Positions 9,001 to 17,693 of a DNA stretch of 64,000 nt are shown here, piece by piece. Below the pieces are notes generated by a model. The model saw only the letters and a list, made by a program, of their open reading frames with translations. It made no database searches and was not told where the DNA came from. Location: the NCBI GenBank assembly GCA_963680875.1, contig OY804576.1, positions 79,799,668 to 79,863,667 of the forward strand, read 5' to 3'. This stretch comes from Bathymodiolus brooksi (lineage: Eukaryota; Mollusca; Bivalvia; Mytilida; Modiolidae). The stretch's first letter is position 1. Every line of letters begins with the position of its first letter. The position numbers were made by a program, and so were the translations under genes.

Positions 9001-11439
9001 TTATGTTAATCTGTCTCCATACGTTAATACATGTACGTTAATTCCTTGTTTTTGAGAATTCATCAGGGATGAATAGATACATATAAACAAATATTGGCAA
9101 CAAAAATTTCAAAGATTACAATGGTTGGTTTATGGTGTTTAATGCCACTTTCAACAATATTGCAGTTATATCGTGGCGGGAGATTACAATGTATTACAGG
9201 ATAGATATAAATAATAATTAATTAAAAACCTTCATCTTTTCTTTCTTCTTTCTGTCTTGTCTTTGTTTCTCTATTAACTGAGCTTCAGCATTTTTCTTTG
9301 CAAGTTGTTTTTCTCTTTTCTTGATAATATCTTCTTGTTTTGCTTTCATTTCATCCAAGGTTACAAGTCCTGTTAAAATATATAATAATAATAATTGTTT
9401 ATATCATGAAGATGATACAATTAGTACAAAACATTGACCTTGTCATTAAACATATGTTCAATTTTATTTGAAAGTCTGGCAGATTCTTAATTGTTTAAGT
9501 TAGCTGGTTTCTGAGGAGCATGCACACCATATGTAACCACTATGGTTATCTAGCTAAATAATCTTTTTCATGTTTTCTTTGTTTTCTATACCAAAATTTC
9601 ATTTAATAATTGTTATTAAATTTTTGTTCTATGCATGCTTACAGGGGTTGAAAATTCCCTAAGTCCGACGCCCGGGACTAGAAAATTGAAACTTCGGGCT
9701 TGCCGTTTTTCCATGGAAGAAGCCCGTCGGGCATGCCTTTAATAAAATAAAAACTCCACTTTTTTCTAAACGTCTTGTTTTCAATTCAAATCACATGCAA
9801 GTTTTTGTCAATCGTCTCCTTTCACTGTAAATAAGTACTAAATAGCTATTTTAAGAACGGTAATACACATCCCGGATGGATCGATATTCCTCATGAATAT
9901 TAAAGAGTTCCGAATCACCTATGTAAAGTCAAGCATTGGAATAACATTGATCAATCGTATGTTTATGTTGACAACTTTTGAGAAAAATGTCGTTGCTTAA
10001 TTTTAATTTTAGTCAAAAAAGCGGAAAGCGAACGACGAGCCAACTGATCCTGAAACTCCCAGAAATAAAGATCTTAAGTATGATAGGGAGAAACGAACGA
10101 GAACATTTCAAAACTCATGGATAGATAAATTTCCTTGGGTCGTCTTTGACTAATCCGAGATTCCTCTGCCGTCCGACGGCTTTTATGGACTTGCTATGTA
10201 CAGCAAGCCCATAAAAGCCATCGGACGGCAGAGGAATCTCGGACTAGTCTTTGACGAGAATGCTCAGGAAATGTACTGCAGGTACTGTAGAAAATTTCCA
10301 CACTTGTCAGATAGGAAAGATGCCCTTACTTGGGGGAACTAAAAATTTATGCATTGATGGACTTAAGTTACACGATAAACACCAGGAACACTTGTTATGT
10401 GTCAAGCATTGGTTTATGGAACTTGATGATTCCCAGGCAAATGCCTGCCCTTCACAGGCCTTTGTTGACACCCCAATAGGCCAGTCATTATTCAAATTAG
10501 ATGAAAGTCAGAGAACATGTCTTGAAAGTTTGTTTAATACTGCCTATGGTGTTGTCAAAGCTGGAAAACCATTTTCAGATTATGAATTGATATGTGAAAT
10601 ACAAGTTAAAAATGGACTTGACCTGGGTAAAAACTATAGAAATATTAATGATTGTAAAAATTTTACTGAATCAATTGCACAAACTTTAGTTGACAAGCAA
10701 GTACAATTTCAAATTTTATCCTACAAATTGGGACTTGGCAAATCACTGACCGGACTTAGGCTAAAAAAGTTTAAAAAGCTCTGCCCAAAAAAAATTTCAA
10801 CCCCTGGCTCATATAAAATATCTAGTTAAAACTGTAAATCAGAGACGACTTCATAAGATTGTGTAACTTGTGTCTTATCTATTTTGTCATTTTGCACAAA
10901 TAAAATATGCTTAAACTAAACTAAAACCATAAACTTTATCACAAAATGTTGTATCGAGTACACCTCACCATGAGCGGGATTCTCAAAACTTTGTACATTG
11001 CGACAAGTCAATGGTTTTCTCCGGGTACTCTGGTTTCCTCCACCAATAAAACTGATCACCACAATATAACTAAAATATTGTTGAAAGTGGCATTAAACAC
11101 CATAACCCTAACCCCACACAGATTTCCATATTTGTTTTCTTTTTAACTTAATATTCACAGTCTGATTAGTATGCATGTGACGTCTAATCTCTCGACCCCT
11201 TCCCTAGCTTTGTTACACACTTTATTTTTTTATACATGTGTATTACCTATTGTATTAGATTTGAGTTGTTGTTCAATTGCATCATAATGAGTGGCAAATT
11301 TATTTTGTATATTTCCTATCTTTAGTTCTAATTCTATTTTTTTCTTCTTTGCTTCAACTTCTTCTTGTTCTTTCTGACGTTTCTTCATCAGAATCATTGC
11401 CCTCCCTCCTTCAGATGCAGCTCCCTTATAATGTGCCAT
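6007..11439 (-). CDS. FAM50: FAM50 homologue (XAP5 family), five coding exons
   Basis: Coding exons on the minus strand are 11247-11439, 9230-9369, 8409-8517, 7097-7166 and 6007-6517. Phases join exactly and give 340 residues, close to vertebrate FAM50A (about 339). The start is [15 protein letters not shown], as in the family. An acidic, lysine-rich middle follows, then [19 protein letters not shown] and the conserved XAP5 block with [29 protein letters not shown] and [22 protein letters not shown]50 proteins are nuclear and associated with the spliceosome in other animals; that role here is by family membership. A possible 5' UTR exon begins near 11467 after a TTTGTAG acceptor. The C-terminal tail after the DSYT motif is about ten residues longer than the vertebrate protein. 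No lesions are seen, so the gene is probably functional. All introns contain repeats. Confidence 0.95.
6670..6895 (+). repeat. Hairpin-forming interspersed repeat, copy 1
   Basis: About 215 bp inside the last FAM50 intron. The first half can fold on itself: GAAGGTCGAGACAGACATT with a downstream complement ending GAGACCTTAAAAACTG. The second half ends with GATACTGAAAATATCACTC and GAGATCAAAGGAAAA. The same architecture recurs at 19628-19830 and 23228-23450, both in NOXRED1 introns. Confidence 0.7.
6965..7040 (-). mobile_element. tRNA-like SINE head (family 2)
   Basis: On the minus strand this reads GCATCGGTGGTGTAATG, then a GGTAGATCATGGGTTCGAG B box. It is a SINE family 2 head without its body. 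It is not a functional tRNA gene: the acceptor stem does not close and it matches the SINE heads at 26206 and 49770. Confidence 0.6.
7170..8140. other. FAM50 intron 4, no feature recognised
   Basis: AT-rich intronic sequence. Short ORFs occur in several frames but none has splice signals or recognisable residues. No repeat family that I know is visible apart from the SINE that follows. Confidence 0.5.
8148..8376 (+). mobile_element. SINE family 1, in FAM50 intron 4
   Basis: Forward copy with head GATCGTATGG..TAGTTGG, the CAATCAGTGCCTATCA block, GGTGTACTCGATACAAC, GGTTTCCTCCAC, and the tail CCACGATATAACTGAATTATTG. The B-box region is degenerate. Confidence 0.75.
8580..9120. other. FAM50 intron 3, short local repeats only
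   Basis: The start (8517-8660) contains three imprecise copies of a TTTATAAACATTGACTGCTAAAT-like segment following the exon boundary, suggesting a small local duplication of the intron edge. The rest is AT-rich without a recognisable element. Confidence 0.45.
9120..9185 (-). mobile_element. SINE family 1 tail fragment
   Basis: Only the terminal 60 bases of the SINE remain (TTTAATGCCACTTTCAAC, TTATATCGTGGCGGG). It lies just downstream of FAM50 exon 2 on the gene strand. Confidence 0.6.
9642..10806 (+). mobile_element. hAT-like transposon relic with CAGGGGTTGAAA ends
   Basis: The element begins CAGGGGTTGAAA at 9642 and ends with the complement TTTCAACCCCTG at 10806. A subterminal inverted pair (CCTAAGTCCG and CGGACTTAGG) supports the boundaries. 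CAG-starting short terminal inverted repeats are typical of hAT elements. The flanking 8-mers are not identical, so the insertion is old or the target duplication has decayed. It lies in FAM50 intron 1 and carries the gene fragment at 10016-10829, which is itself split by the foldback element at 10151-10246. Confidence 0.7.
10016..10829 (+). pseudogene. Broken ORF related to ZNF862-like / hAT-derived proteins
   Basis: Upstream of the nested insertion one frame reads [16 protein letters not shown]. After it the same frame continues [15 protein letters not shown], with two cysteines of a zinc-knuckle-like motif. A one-base shift at a GGGGG run near 10334 moves the reading to the frame with [16 protein letters not shown] and later [19 protein letters not shown] and [11 protein letters not shown]. 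The order W.. DKFPW, CxYC, HxxSxxH-like, NTAY..AK, NGLxLG resembles the N-terminal part of ZNF862/KIAA1586-type proteins, which derive from hAT transposases. The catalytic part is absent. The 192-residue ORF at 10251-10829 is only its second portion. Not functional. Confidence 0.65.
10151..10246. mobile_element. 96-bp foldback MITE with 9-bp target duplication
   Basis: Almost perfectly palindromic: it starts TAATCCGAGATTCC and ends GGAATCTCGGACTA, with stems of roughly 40 bp. It is flanked on both sides by GTCTTTGAC (10142-10150 and 10247-10255). A 9-bp target duplication is what Mutator-like elements make; assignment beyond that is inference. Removing the element and one duplication joins the interrupted coding frame, so the insertion is younger than the ORF. 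Confidence 0.85.
10931..11110. mobile_element. Inverted chimeric SINE family 1 copy
   Basis: The first half (10931-10985) is in reverse orientation (TTGTATCGAGTACACCTCACC). The second half (about 11000-11110) is in forward orientation (GGTTTTCTCCGGGTACTC to GTTGAAAGTGGCATTAAAC). Two partial copies therefore meet head to head. Confidence 0.65.
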
Positions 11440-11589
11440 GGTTCTGTCTTCTAATGTCTCTAAAGCTACAAATACATACACCTATTAGACAACATTGCTT
11501 TAATGTTTATTTTTGTTTATAATCCCACAAAATAGATTAGTTCTATGGACTATTGTTTTAAATGATTGAATCATAAAAAGCTTTAAAAA

Positions 11590-11672
11590 TCAAACAAAGC
11601 ATGTTGGTCTAGTACAAAGCAGATCTCATCATCATCTCATTCAAAATTAGCTTCTTCTCGCCATGATATAGC
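11590..11672 (+). mobile_element. SINE family 2 tail fragment
   Basis: Contains GCATGTTGGTCTAGTACAAAG, CTCATCATCATCTCATT and CTTCTCGCCATGATATAGCTG. It sits upstream of FAM50 exon 1. A GAGGCTCAG-type repeat begins right after it at 11679. Confidence 0.65.
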
Positions 11673-11678
11673 TGAACT

Positions 11679-14125
11679 AGAGGCTCAGCAATGAGCTGAG
11701 CCTGTGTCGCTCACCTTTCATTTTGCTCTCAGGAAACTTAATACAGAACCTTCCACAACCTATAGGTGCTTCCCACCAAATTTCGGTTCGTTTTGGCAAA
11801 GCAGTTTCAGAGAAGAAGATTTTTAGAAAGCGACCAATCTAAAACAAGAATTGCCTGTGGCAGCCATGTTTGTTAATGGATCACTAGAGGCTCAGCACTG
11901 ATCTGAGCCTGTGTCGCTCGCCTTTCATTCTGCTTTGAGGAAACTTAATACAGAACCTTCCATAAGTGCTTCCCACCAAATATCGGTTCATTTTGGCAAA
12001 GCAGTTTCAGAGAAGAAGATTTTTAGAAATCGACCAATCTAAAACAAGAATTGCCTGTGGCAGCCATGTTTGTAAATGGAACAAAACGAAATGAGCAATA
12101 TATATAGAGGATCTTCCATAGATGCTTCTTACCAAGTTTCAAAGCTGTTTTAGAAATCGAACAATAAGAAACAAGAATTGTCTATGACGGCCATGTTTGT
12201 TAACGCATCAAAACGGAATGAGCAATTCCCATAGAGGACCTTCTATAGATGCTTCCTACCAAGTTTCGGTCCATTTGGCCAAGCTGTTTCAGAGTAGAAG
12301 ATTTTTAGAAATCGACCAATCAGAAACAAGAATTGCATGTGGCACCAATGTTTGTTAATGGATCGGGACAAAATGAGCACCTTTATAGAGAACCTTCCAT
12401 AGATGCTTCCTACCAAGTTTCGGTTCATTTGGCAAAGCGGTTTCAGAGGACAAGATTTTTAGAAATCGACCAATTAGAAACAAGAATTGCCTGTGGCAGC
12501 CATATTTGTTAATGGATCGGGACGAAATGAGCAATCTTTATAGAGGACCTCCCATAGATGCATCCTACCAAGTTTCGGTTCATTTGGCAAAGCGGTTTCA
12601 GAGGAGAAGAATTAAAAAAAATCAACCAATCAGAAACAAGAATTGTCTGTGGCAGCCATGTTTGTTAACGGATCGGGACGAAATAAGCAACCGTAACAGA
12701 GGACTTTCCATAGATGCTTCCTACCATGTTTCGGTTCATTTGGCTAAACGGTTTCAGAGGAGAAGAATCTAAAAAATCTGCCAATCAGAAACAAGCATCG
12801 CCTGTGGTGGCCATGTTCGTTAACGGATCGGGACGAAATGAGCAATCTTTATGGAGGACCTTCCATAGATGGTTCCTACCAACTTTCAGTTCATTTGGTT
12901 GAGGGGTTTTAGAGGCATATTTACCTGTAATTCAATTCAGAGATAACTGCATTTTGAATAGATACAAAATGTATCTATATTTAAACTAGAGTTATCTCCC
13001 TTTTAACAGTAAAACTGATTTTTTAGATATCAATCAATCAGAAACAAGAATCACCTATGGTGGCCATGTTTGTTAACAGATCAAGATGAAATTAGCAATC
13101 TTTATAGAGGACCTTCCATAGATGCTTCCTACCAAGTTTCGGTTCATTTGGCTAAGCGGTTTCAGAGTAGAAGATTTTTAAAAATAGGCCAATCAGAAAC
13201 AAGAATTGCCTGTGGCAGCCATATTTGTTAATGGATCGGGACGAAATGAGCAATCTTTATAGAGGACCTCCCATAGATGCATCCTACCAAGTTTCGGTTC
13301 ATTTGGCAAAGCGGTTTCAGAGGAGAAGAATTAAAAAAAATCAACCAATCAGAAACAAGAATTGTCTGTGGCAGCCATGTTTGTTAACGGATCGGGACGA
13401 AATAAGCAACCGTAACAGAGGACTTTCCATAGATGCTTCCTACCATGTTTCGGTTCATTTGGCTAAACGGTTTCAGAGGAGAAGAATCTAAAAAATCTGC
13501 CAATCAGAAACAAGCATCGCCTGTGGTGGCCATGTTCGTTAACGGATCGGGACGAAATGAGCAATCTTTATGGAGGACCTTCCATAGATGGTTCCTACCA
13601 ACTTTCAGTTCATTTGGTTGAGGGGTTTTAGAGGCATATTTACCTGTAATTCAATTCAGAGATAACTGCATTTTGAATAGATACAAAATGTATCTATATT
13701 TAAACTAGAGTTATCTCCCTTTTAACAGTAAAACTGATTTTTTAGATATCAATCAATCAGAAACAAGAATCACCTATGGTGGCCATGTTTGTTAACAGAT
13801 CAAGATGAAATTAGCAATCTTTATAGAGGACCTTCCATAGATGCTTCCTACCAAGTTTCGGTTCATTTGGCTAAGCGGTTTCAGAGTAGAAGATTTTTAA
13901 AAATAGGCCAATCAGAAACAAGAATTGCCTGTGGCAGCCATGTTTATTAATGGATCGGGACAAAATGAGCAATCTTTATAGAGGACCTTCCATAGATGCT
14001 TCCTACCAAGTTTCAGTTCATATAGCTGAGGGGTTTCAGAGGAGAAGATTAAAATGTGAAAAGTTAACAGACGACAGATGCCAAGTGATAACAAAAGCTC
14101 ACATTGCCAAGCATATATATCACTC
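11679..14125 (+). repeat. GAGGCTCAG-type repeat with many ~140-150-bp internal units
   Basis: The array starts CTAGAGGCTCAGC.. GAGCCTGTGTCGCTC. It then cycles through units that contain ACAAGAATTGCCTGTGGCAG, CCATGTTTGTTAA, GGACCTTCCATAGATGCTTC, TTTCGGTTCATTTGGC and TTTCAGAGGAGAAG. Unit length is about 145 bp with 12 or more copies. It ends near GACGACAGATGCCAAGTGA. Long forward ORFs inside it merely reflect the periodicity. It contains an exact 719-bp duplication (separate entry). Confidence 0.8.
12476..13913 (+). repeat. Exact 719-bp tandem duplication
   Basis: Positions 12476-13194 and 13195-13913 appear identical base for base by eye, including an internal non-repetitive insert with TATCTATATTTAAACTAGAG at about 12968 and 13687. 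Neighbouring units in the same array differ by 5-15%, so this duplication is recent or is an assembly artefact. Confidence 0.8.
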
Positions 14126-14366
14126 GCTTGTCAGGTCGCACCTGCTCTTAATAAACAGAGAATGTTAAACATTATTACCAAATTGATTAGACTGAAAAAT
14201 GGGCTAAATAAGATCGCTTAAAAATAAACTGGTTGGTCGCAATGGTCGATTATCATATTCTGGCTATGATTTAGATAAAATTATAAACACATTGGAAATA
14301 GATTGGTTTCCCTCAAATCAAATGAAAGCAAATCCTGATAAATTCCAAGCAATTGCTATTGGTACC

Positions 14367-14765
14367 TAGAGGCTCAGTGGGCTGAGCCTGTGTCGCTCAC
14401 CTTTCATTCTGCTTTGAGGAAACCATCCATAGGTGCTTCCCACCAAGTTTCGGTTCATTTGGCCAAGCAGTTTCAGGGAAGAAGATTTTTAGAAATCTAC
14501 CAACCAGAAACAAGAATTGCCTAAGGCAGCCATATTTGTTAACGGATCGGGACGAAATGAGCAATCTTTATAGAGGACCTTCCATAGATGCTTCCTACTA
14601 AGTTTCGGTTCATTTGGCCAAGCAGTTTCAGAGGAGAAGATTTAAAAAAATTGGCCAATCAGAAACAAGAATTGCCTGTGGCAGTCATGTTTGTTAATGG
14701 ATCGACGGACGCCAGACGCCAAGTGATGGCAAAAGCTCACATTGCCTTTGGCAAGGTGAGCTAAA
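14367..14765 (+). mobile_element. GAGGCTCAG-type repeat inserted in the LINE
   Basis: Begins CCTAGAGGCTCAGTGG right after GCTATTGGTA and ends CTTTGGCAAGGTGAGCTA just before AAAATACAC. Joining the two LINE sides restores one continuous reading frame (..AIAIG then NTQSKYISF). A TA dinucleotide on each side may be the target duplication. This copy has complete ends, so it defines the element boundaries for the larger array at 11679-14125. Confidence 0.7.
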
Positions 14766-15028
14766 AATACACAATCTAAATATATTTCTTTTAATTTAAA
14801 TGGTAATATTATAAAAATTGAGGATGAAGTTAAGCTTCTTGTAGTAACCATTGATTATGAATTAAAATTTAACTCTCACATCACAAATATATGTAGAAAA
14901 GCTTCTAGGCAACTTAATGTATTAAAAAGAATGGGAAAATATTTAAATAGATTAGGCAAATTAACTATATATTACTCATTTATTCTATCAAACTTTAACC
15001 AGTAATTTGACATTTTTGTTCTGAAGCT

Positions 15029-15993
15029 AATATAAATTAATAAATAATAAATTCAGATTTTCTATTTAAAATAAATCTCATTTACAAAACCACTGATATT
15101 TGTTCAATTTTTAACGCTGATTTAAGCTTTAGTCGCAACAATTTTTTATTTTTCTCTTTAAACCGTCGAAACATAACATTTATTTAACTGTAAAATTCCC
15201 CCCCCCCCCCCCCCTCCCTTTTTTTCTTGTTTAAATCAATGATCAACAATATTCCAGAATAAAAAAAATGAATAAATATAACATAGATTTCTTTTACATG
15301 CATCATTTTACCATGCGGTGTCAGTGTGTTTTAAATTGGTCATCCAATCAGGACGCTCATTATTCTTGTCCAAGATAAAAATACATCGCTAAAATTACCT
15401 GTGGGTGTTTCCCCACTTCAACTCGTAAATTTACATAGAAATCGGAGATATTTCGTCATAAAACTTCACACATGGTTTTGTCTATCATATTTCTTGAAGA
15501 CAAACATAAAATTTTATTGCATTTATCAATACTGTATGAGTATCAACAGTTTTTTCAACACCGTATCTGTTTCTCGATACAGCCGCAACTTCAACTCGTA
15601 AATTTACATAGAAATCTGAGATATTTCGTCATAAAACTTCACACATGATTTTGTCTATCATATTTCTTGAAGACAAACATAAAATTTTATAGCATTTATC
15701 AATATTTTATGAGTATCAACAGTTTTTTCAACACCGTATCTGTTTCTCGATACAGCCGCAACTTCAACTCGTAAATTTACATAGAAATCTGAGATATTTC
15801 GTCATAAAACTTCACACATGATTTTGTCTATCATATTTCTTGAAGACAAACATAAAATTTTATAGCATTTATCAATATTTTATGAGTATCAACAGTTTTT
15901 TCAACACCGTATCTGTTTCTCGATACAGCCGCCCGATTACAGTGACACGTGACCCAGATTAGCACATCCCAGCAGTTTTTTTTATTAATAAGG
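15029..15993 (+). mobile_element. Core-repeat element, copy A ('pearl'-like), 3 core units
   Basis: A unique left flank (TAAATAATAAATTCAG, TTTATTTAACTG, a poly-C run at about 15199-15213) leads to three tandem core units of about 172 bp starting near 15416, 15589 and 15761. Each has CAACTCGTAAATTTACATAG, ATTTCGTCATAAAACTTC, TTTCTTGAAGACAAACAT and CTCGATACAGCCGC. The right flank is CGATTACAGTGACACGTGACC to about GTTGTTTAA. The same architecture with two core units is at 50675-51487. Bivalve 'pearl' elements, considered non-autonomous Helitron-like, have this plan; that assignment is inference. Confidence 0.7.
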
Positions 15994-16389
15994 TTGTTTA
16001 ACTAAAAAGATGGAAAAAATTCAAGAGAGAGTACTAAAATTTATATATAATGAAAACTTCTGGCTAAATCAAAATTACCTTCTCTAAAAATTAGGCGTAT
16101 ACGTACAATAGCTATTGAAACATTTAAAATTATAAATATTGAAACCCCTCAATACCTACATGATCTTGTAACTTTAAAAAATAATAAATATAATTTTAGG
16201 TACAGCAATACAGCACAGATACCAACAGTCAAGACTACCCGGTATGGATTGAACTCTTTTAGATACTATGCTTCAAAAATTTGGAATGAGCTGCCAGACC
16301 ACTTCAGGAAAGAAACATCTTTCAATCAATTTAAGAGTTCGATAAACTCTTGGAATGGCAGCTCATGCCACTGCAGCTTCTGTGCGTGA

Positions 16390-17690
16390 TTTTAAATTAT
16401 TTTCCTACTTTTTTGCTTTGTTTTTTTCTTAAAAATATTTAAATATTTTTAGATATAGATGCAAGTGCTTTTAAAAATTTTCATTTTTAAATGTTGCTAC
16501 ATGTAGTTTCGATGCGTTTTATTTATATGATATCCATGCTTTTTGATTACTCACATCAATATTTATATGCGAGCTTAAGCGAGCTCTTTATGGTATAAAA
16601 TGTGTACTTGGGATTGTTTAACAAACATGGTTGAACATATTGTCGAAGAAAAAAAAATTCTACGTTTTGTAAACACCGGTTTCCGGGTAACACACTAACA
16701 CACTCAACTAATGAAGATCTTCTTAACATAAAGCGCAAATGTGATCCTCTCTCGTACGTCCGATACCACTGAAACCCGGGTCCCATATGTAATAAAAGTC
16801 ATTTTGCTAGCTTGTTTTACTTATATTGATATTTTTTAATTTATTAAATCTCTTCTGACATACTGACAAGAATTTTTGTTTCTACGCGGAAGTTAACTTT
16901 TGAGATTTCGTAAGGAACGATAACTCGAATAAAGGAACGACAGCTCGATTGAATGAGACTAGATTCGGCCCTAAAAAACGTTGTCCCTAATATATCTCGG
17001 CCCAAAAAATCTCGACACTTTTTGATGAAATTGCCAGATAATTTTCAGATGCGCGAGCATTCAAGGCCGTGCCGGTTTCATATTATATATATATGCTTTT
17101 AAATTATGCTGGTGCTATTGTTGTGCAGGGTGCCCTCTGAGTTTTGAAACTGGGGGTACAATGGCTGTTTTTTCCTCAACTTTGTACCCCTGCATATAGA
17201 AAGTCCCTACAATTTTGGGGGTACAGGGCCTATTTTGGGGGTAAAAAACCCTCTGCAGAGGGTAAATGGGCATGCTGTTGTGTTTTAATTGCTTTCACAT
17301 TTTAGTTTGGTTTTAAATTTCATGAAGAAGAAGAAGATGGAGATTTAAATATGACAATATTTATTTTACAAATACAGTTACAGATATTGTCACATTGTGT
17401 GCATGTTTTGTTTTATTGCTTGTTTATGCATGACTTTAAATAAAGCTTATTGTATTGTTTTGTCGATTATTCGATATTTACTATTTCCAGAGTTCTATTT
17501 CGCAGTGATTGGCTCAGGGGATTATTTCCCTTTGTATAATCTGGATCTTTTTTAATTTTGTATGACTTGTGTTTTTTCACTTCCATTAAAAACGTTCAAG
17601 TGATCGAACGTAAGACACTCGGGACTCTCTTGCATTTACCATTACAAATACGATCGATCCCAATGAGTTACGAATTTTAGCGTTCATAGA
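16390..17690. other. NOXRED1 upstream region
   Basis: No gene is recognisable. At 17120-17275 there is a GGGGGTAC-rich stretch with several short inverted pieces (TTGTACCCC, GGGGGTACA). At 17580-17690, just before the NOXRED1 start, the sequence is less AT-rich and is the likely promoter and 5' UTR, though no TATA box is evident at a convincing distance. Confidence 0.4.
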
Positions 17691-17693
17691 AAC

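Larger units (their letters stand above)
14180..16389 (+). mobile_element. LINE reverse-transcriptase fragment, interrupted twice
   Basis: Three pieces of one non-LTR retrotransposon lie in order: 14180-14366 (SYSGYDLDKIINTLE, NQMKANPDKFQAIAIG), 14766-15028 (FNLNGNIIKIEDEVKLL, ICRKASRQLNVLKRMGKYL, GKLTIYYSFILSNFN) and 15994-16389 (KKMEKIQERVLKFIYN, TIAIETFKIIN, LPDHFRKETSFNQFKS, ending SFCA stop). This is the C-terminal half of a reverse transcriptase and the usual tail. The YADD active site region is degenerate (GRNGR in its place) and several stops are present. The first interruption is a GAGGCTCAG-type repeat, the second a core-repeat element. Dead copy. Confidence 0.8.

Noticed and set aside
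12506..13621. Repeated forward ORFs with [21 protein letters not shown]
   Set aside because: They follow the 145-bp periodicity of a non-coding repeat and are interrupted in every unit at slightly different places. The same peptide-like reading at 58383-58923 is the same repeat.
17120..17275. Possible hAT-type MITE with CAGGGTGCCCTCTG start
   Set aside because: The GGGGGTAC-rich stretch has partial inverted pieces, but I could not find a matching right end or target duplication.
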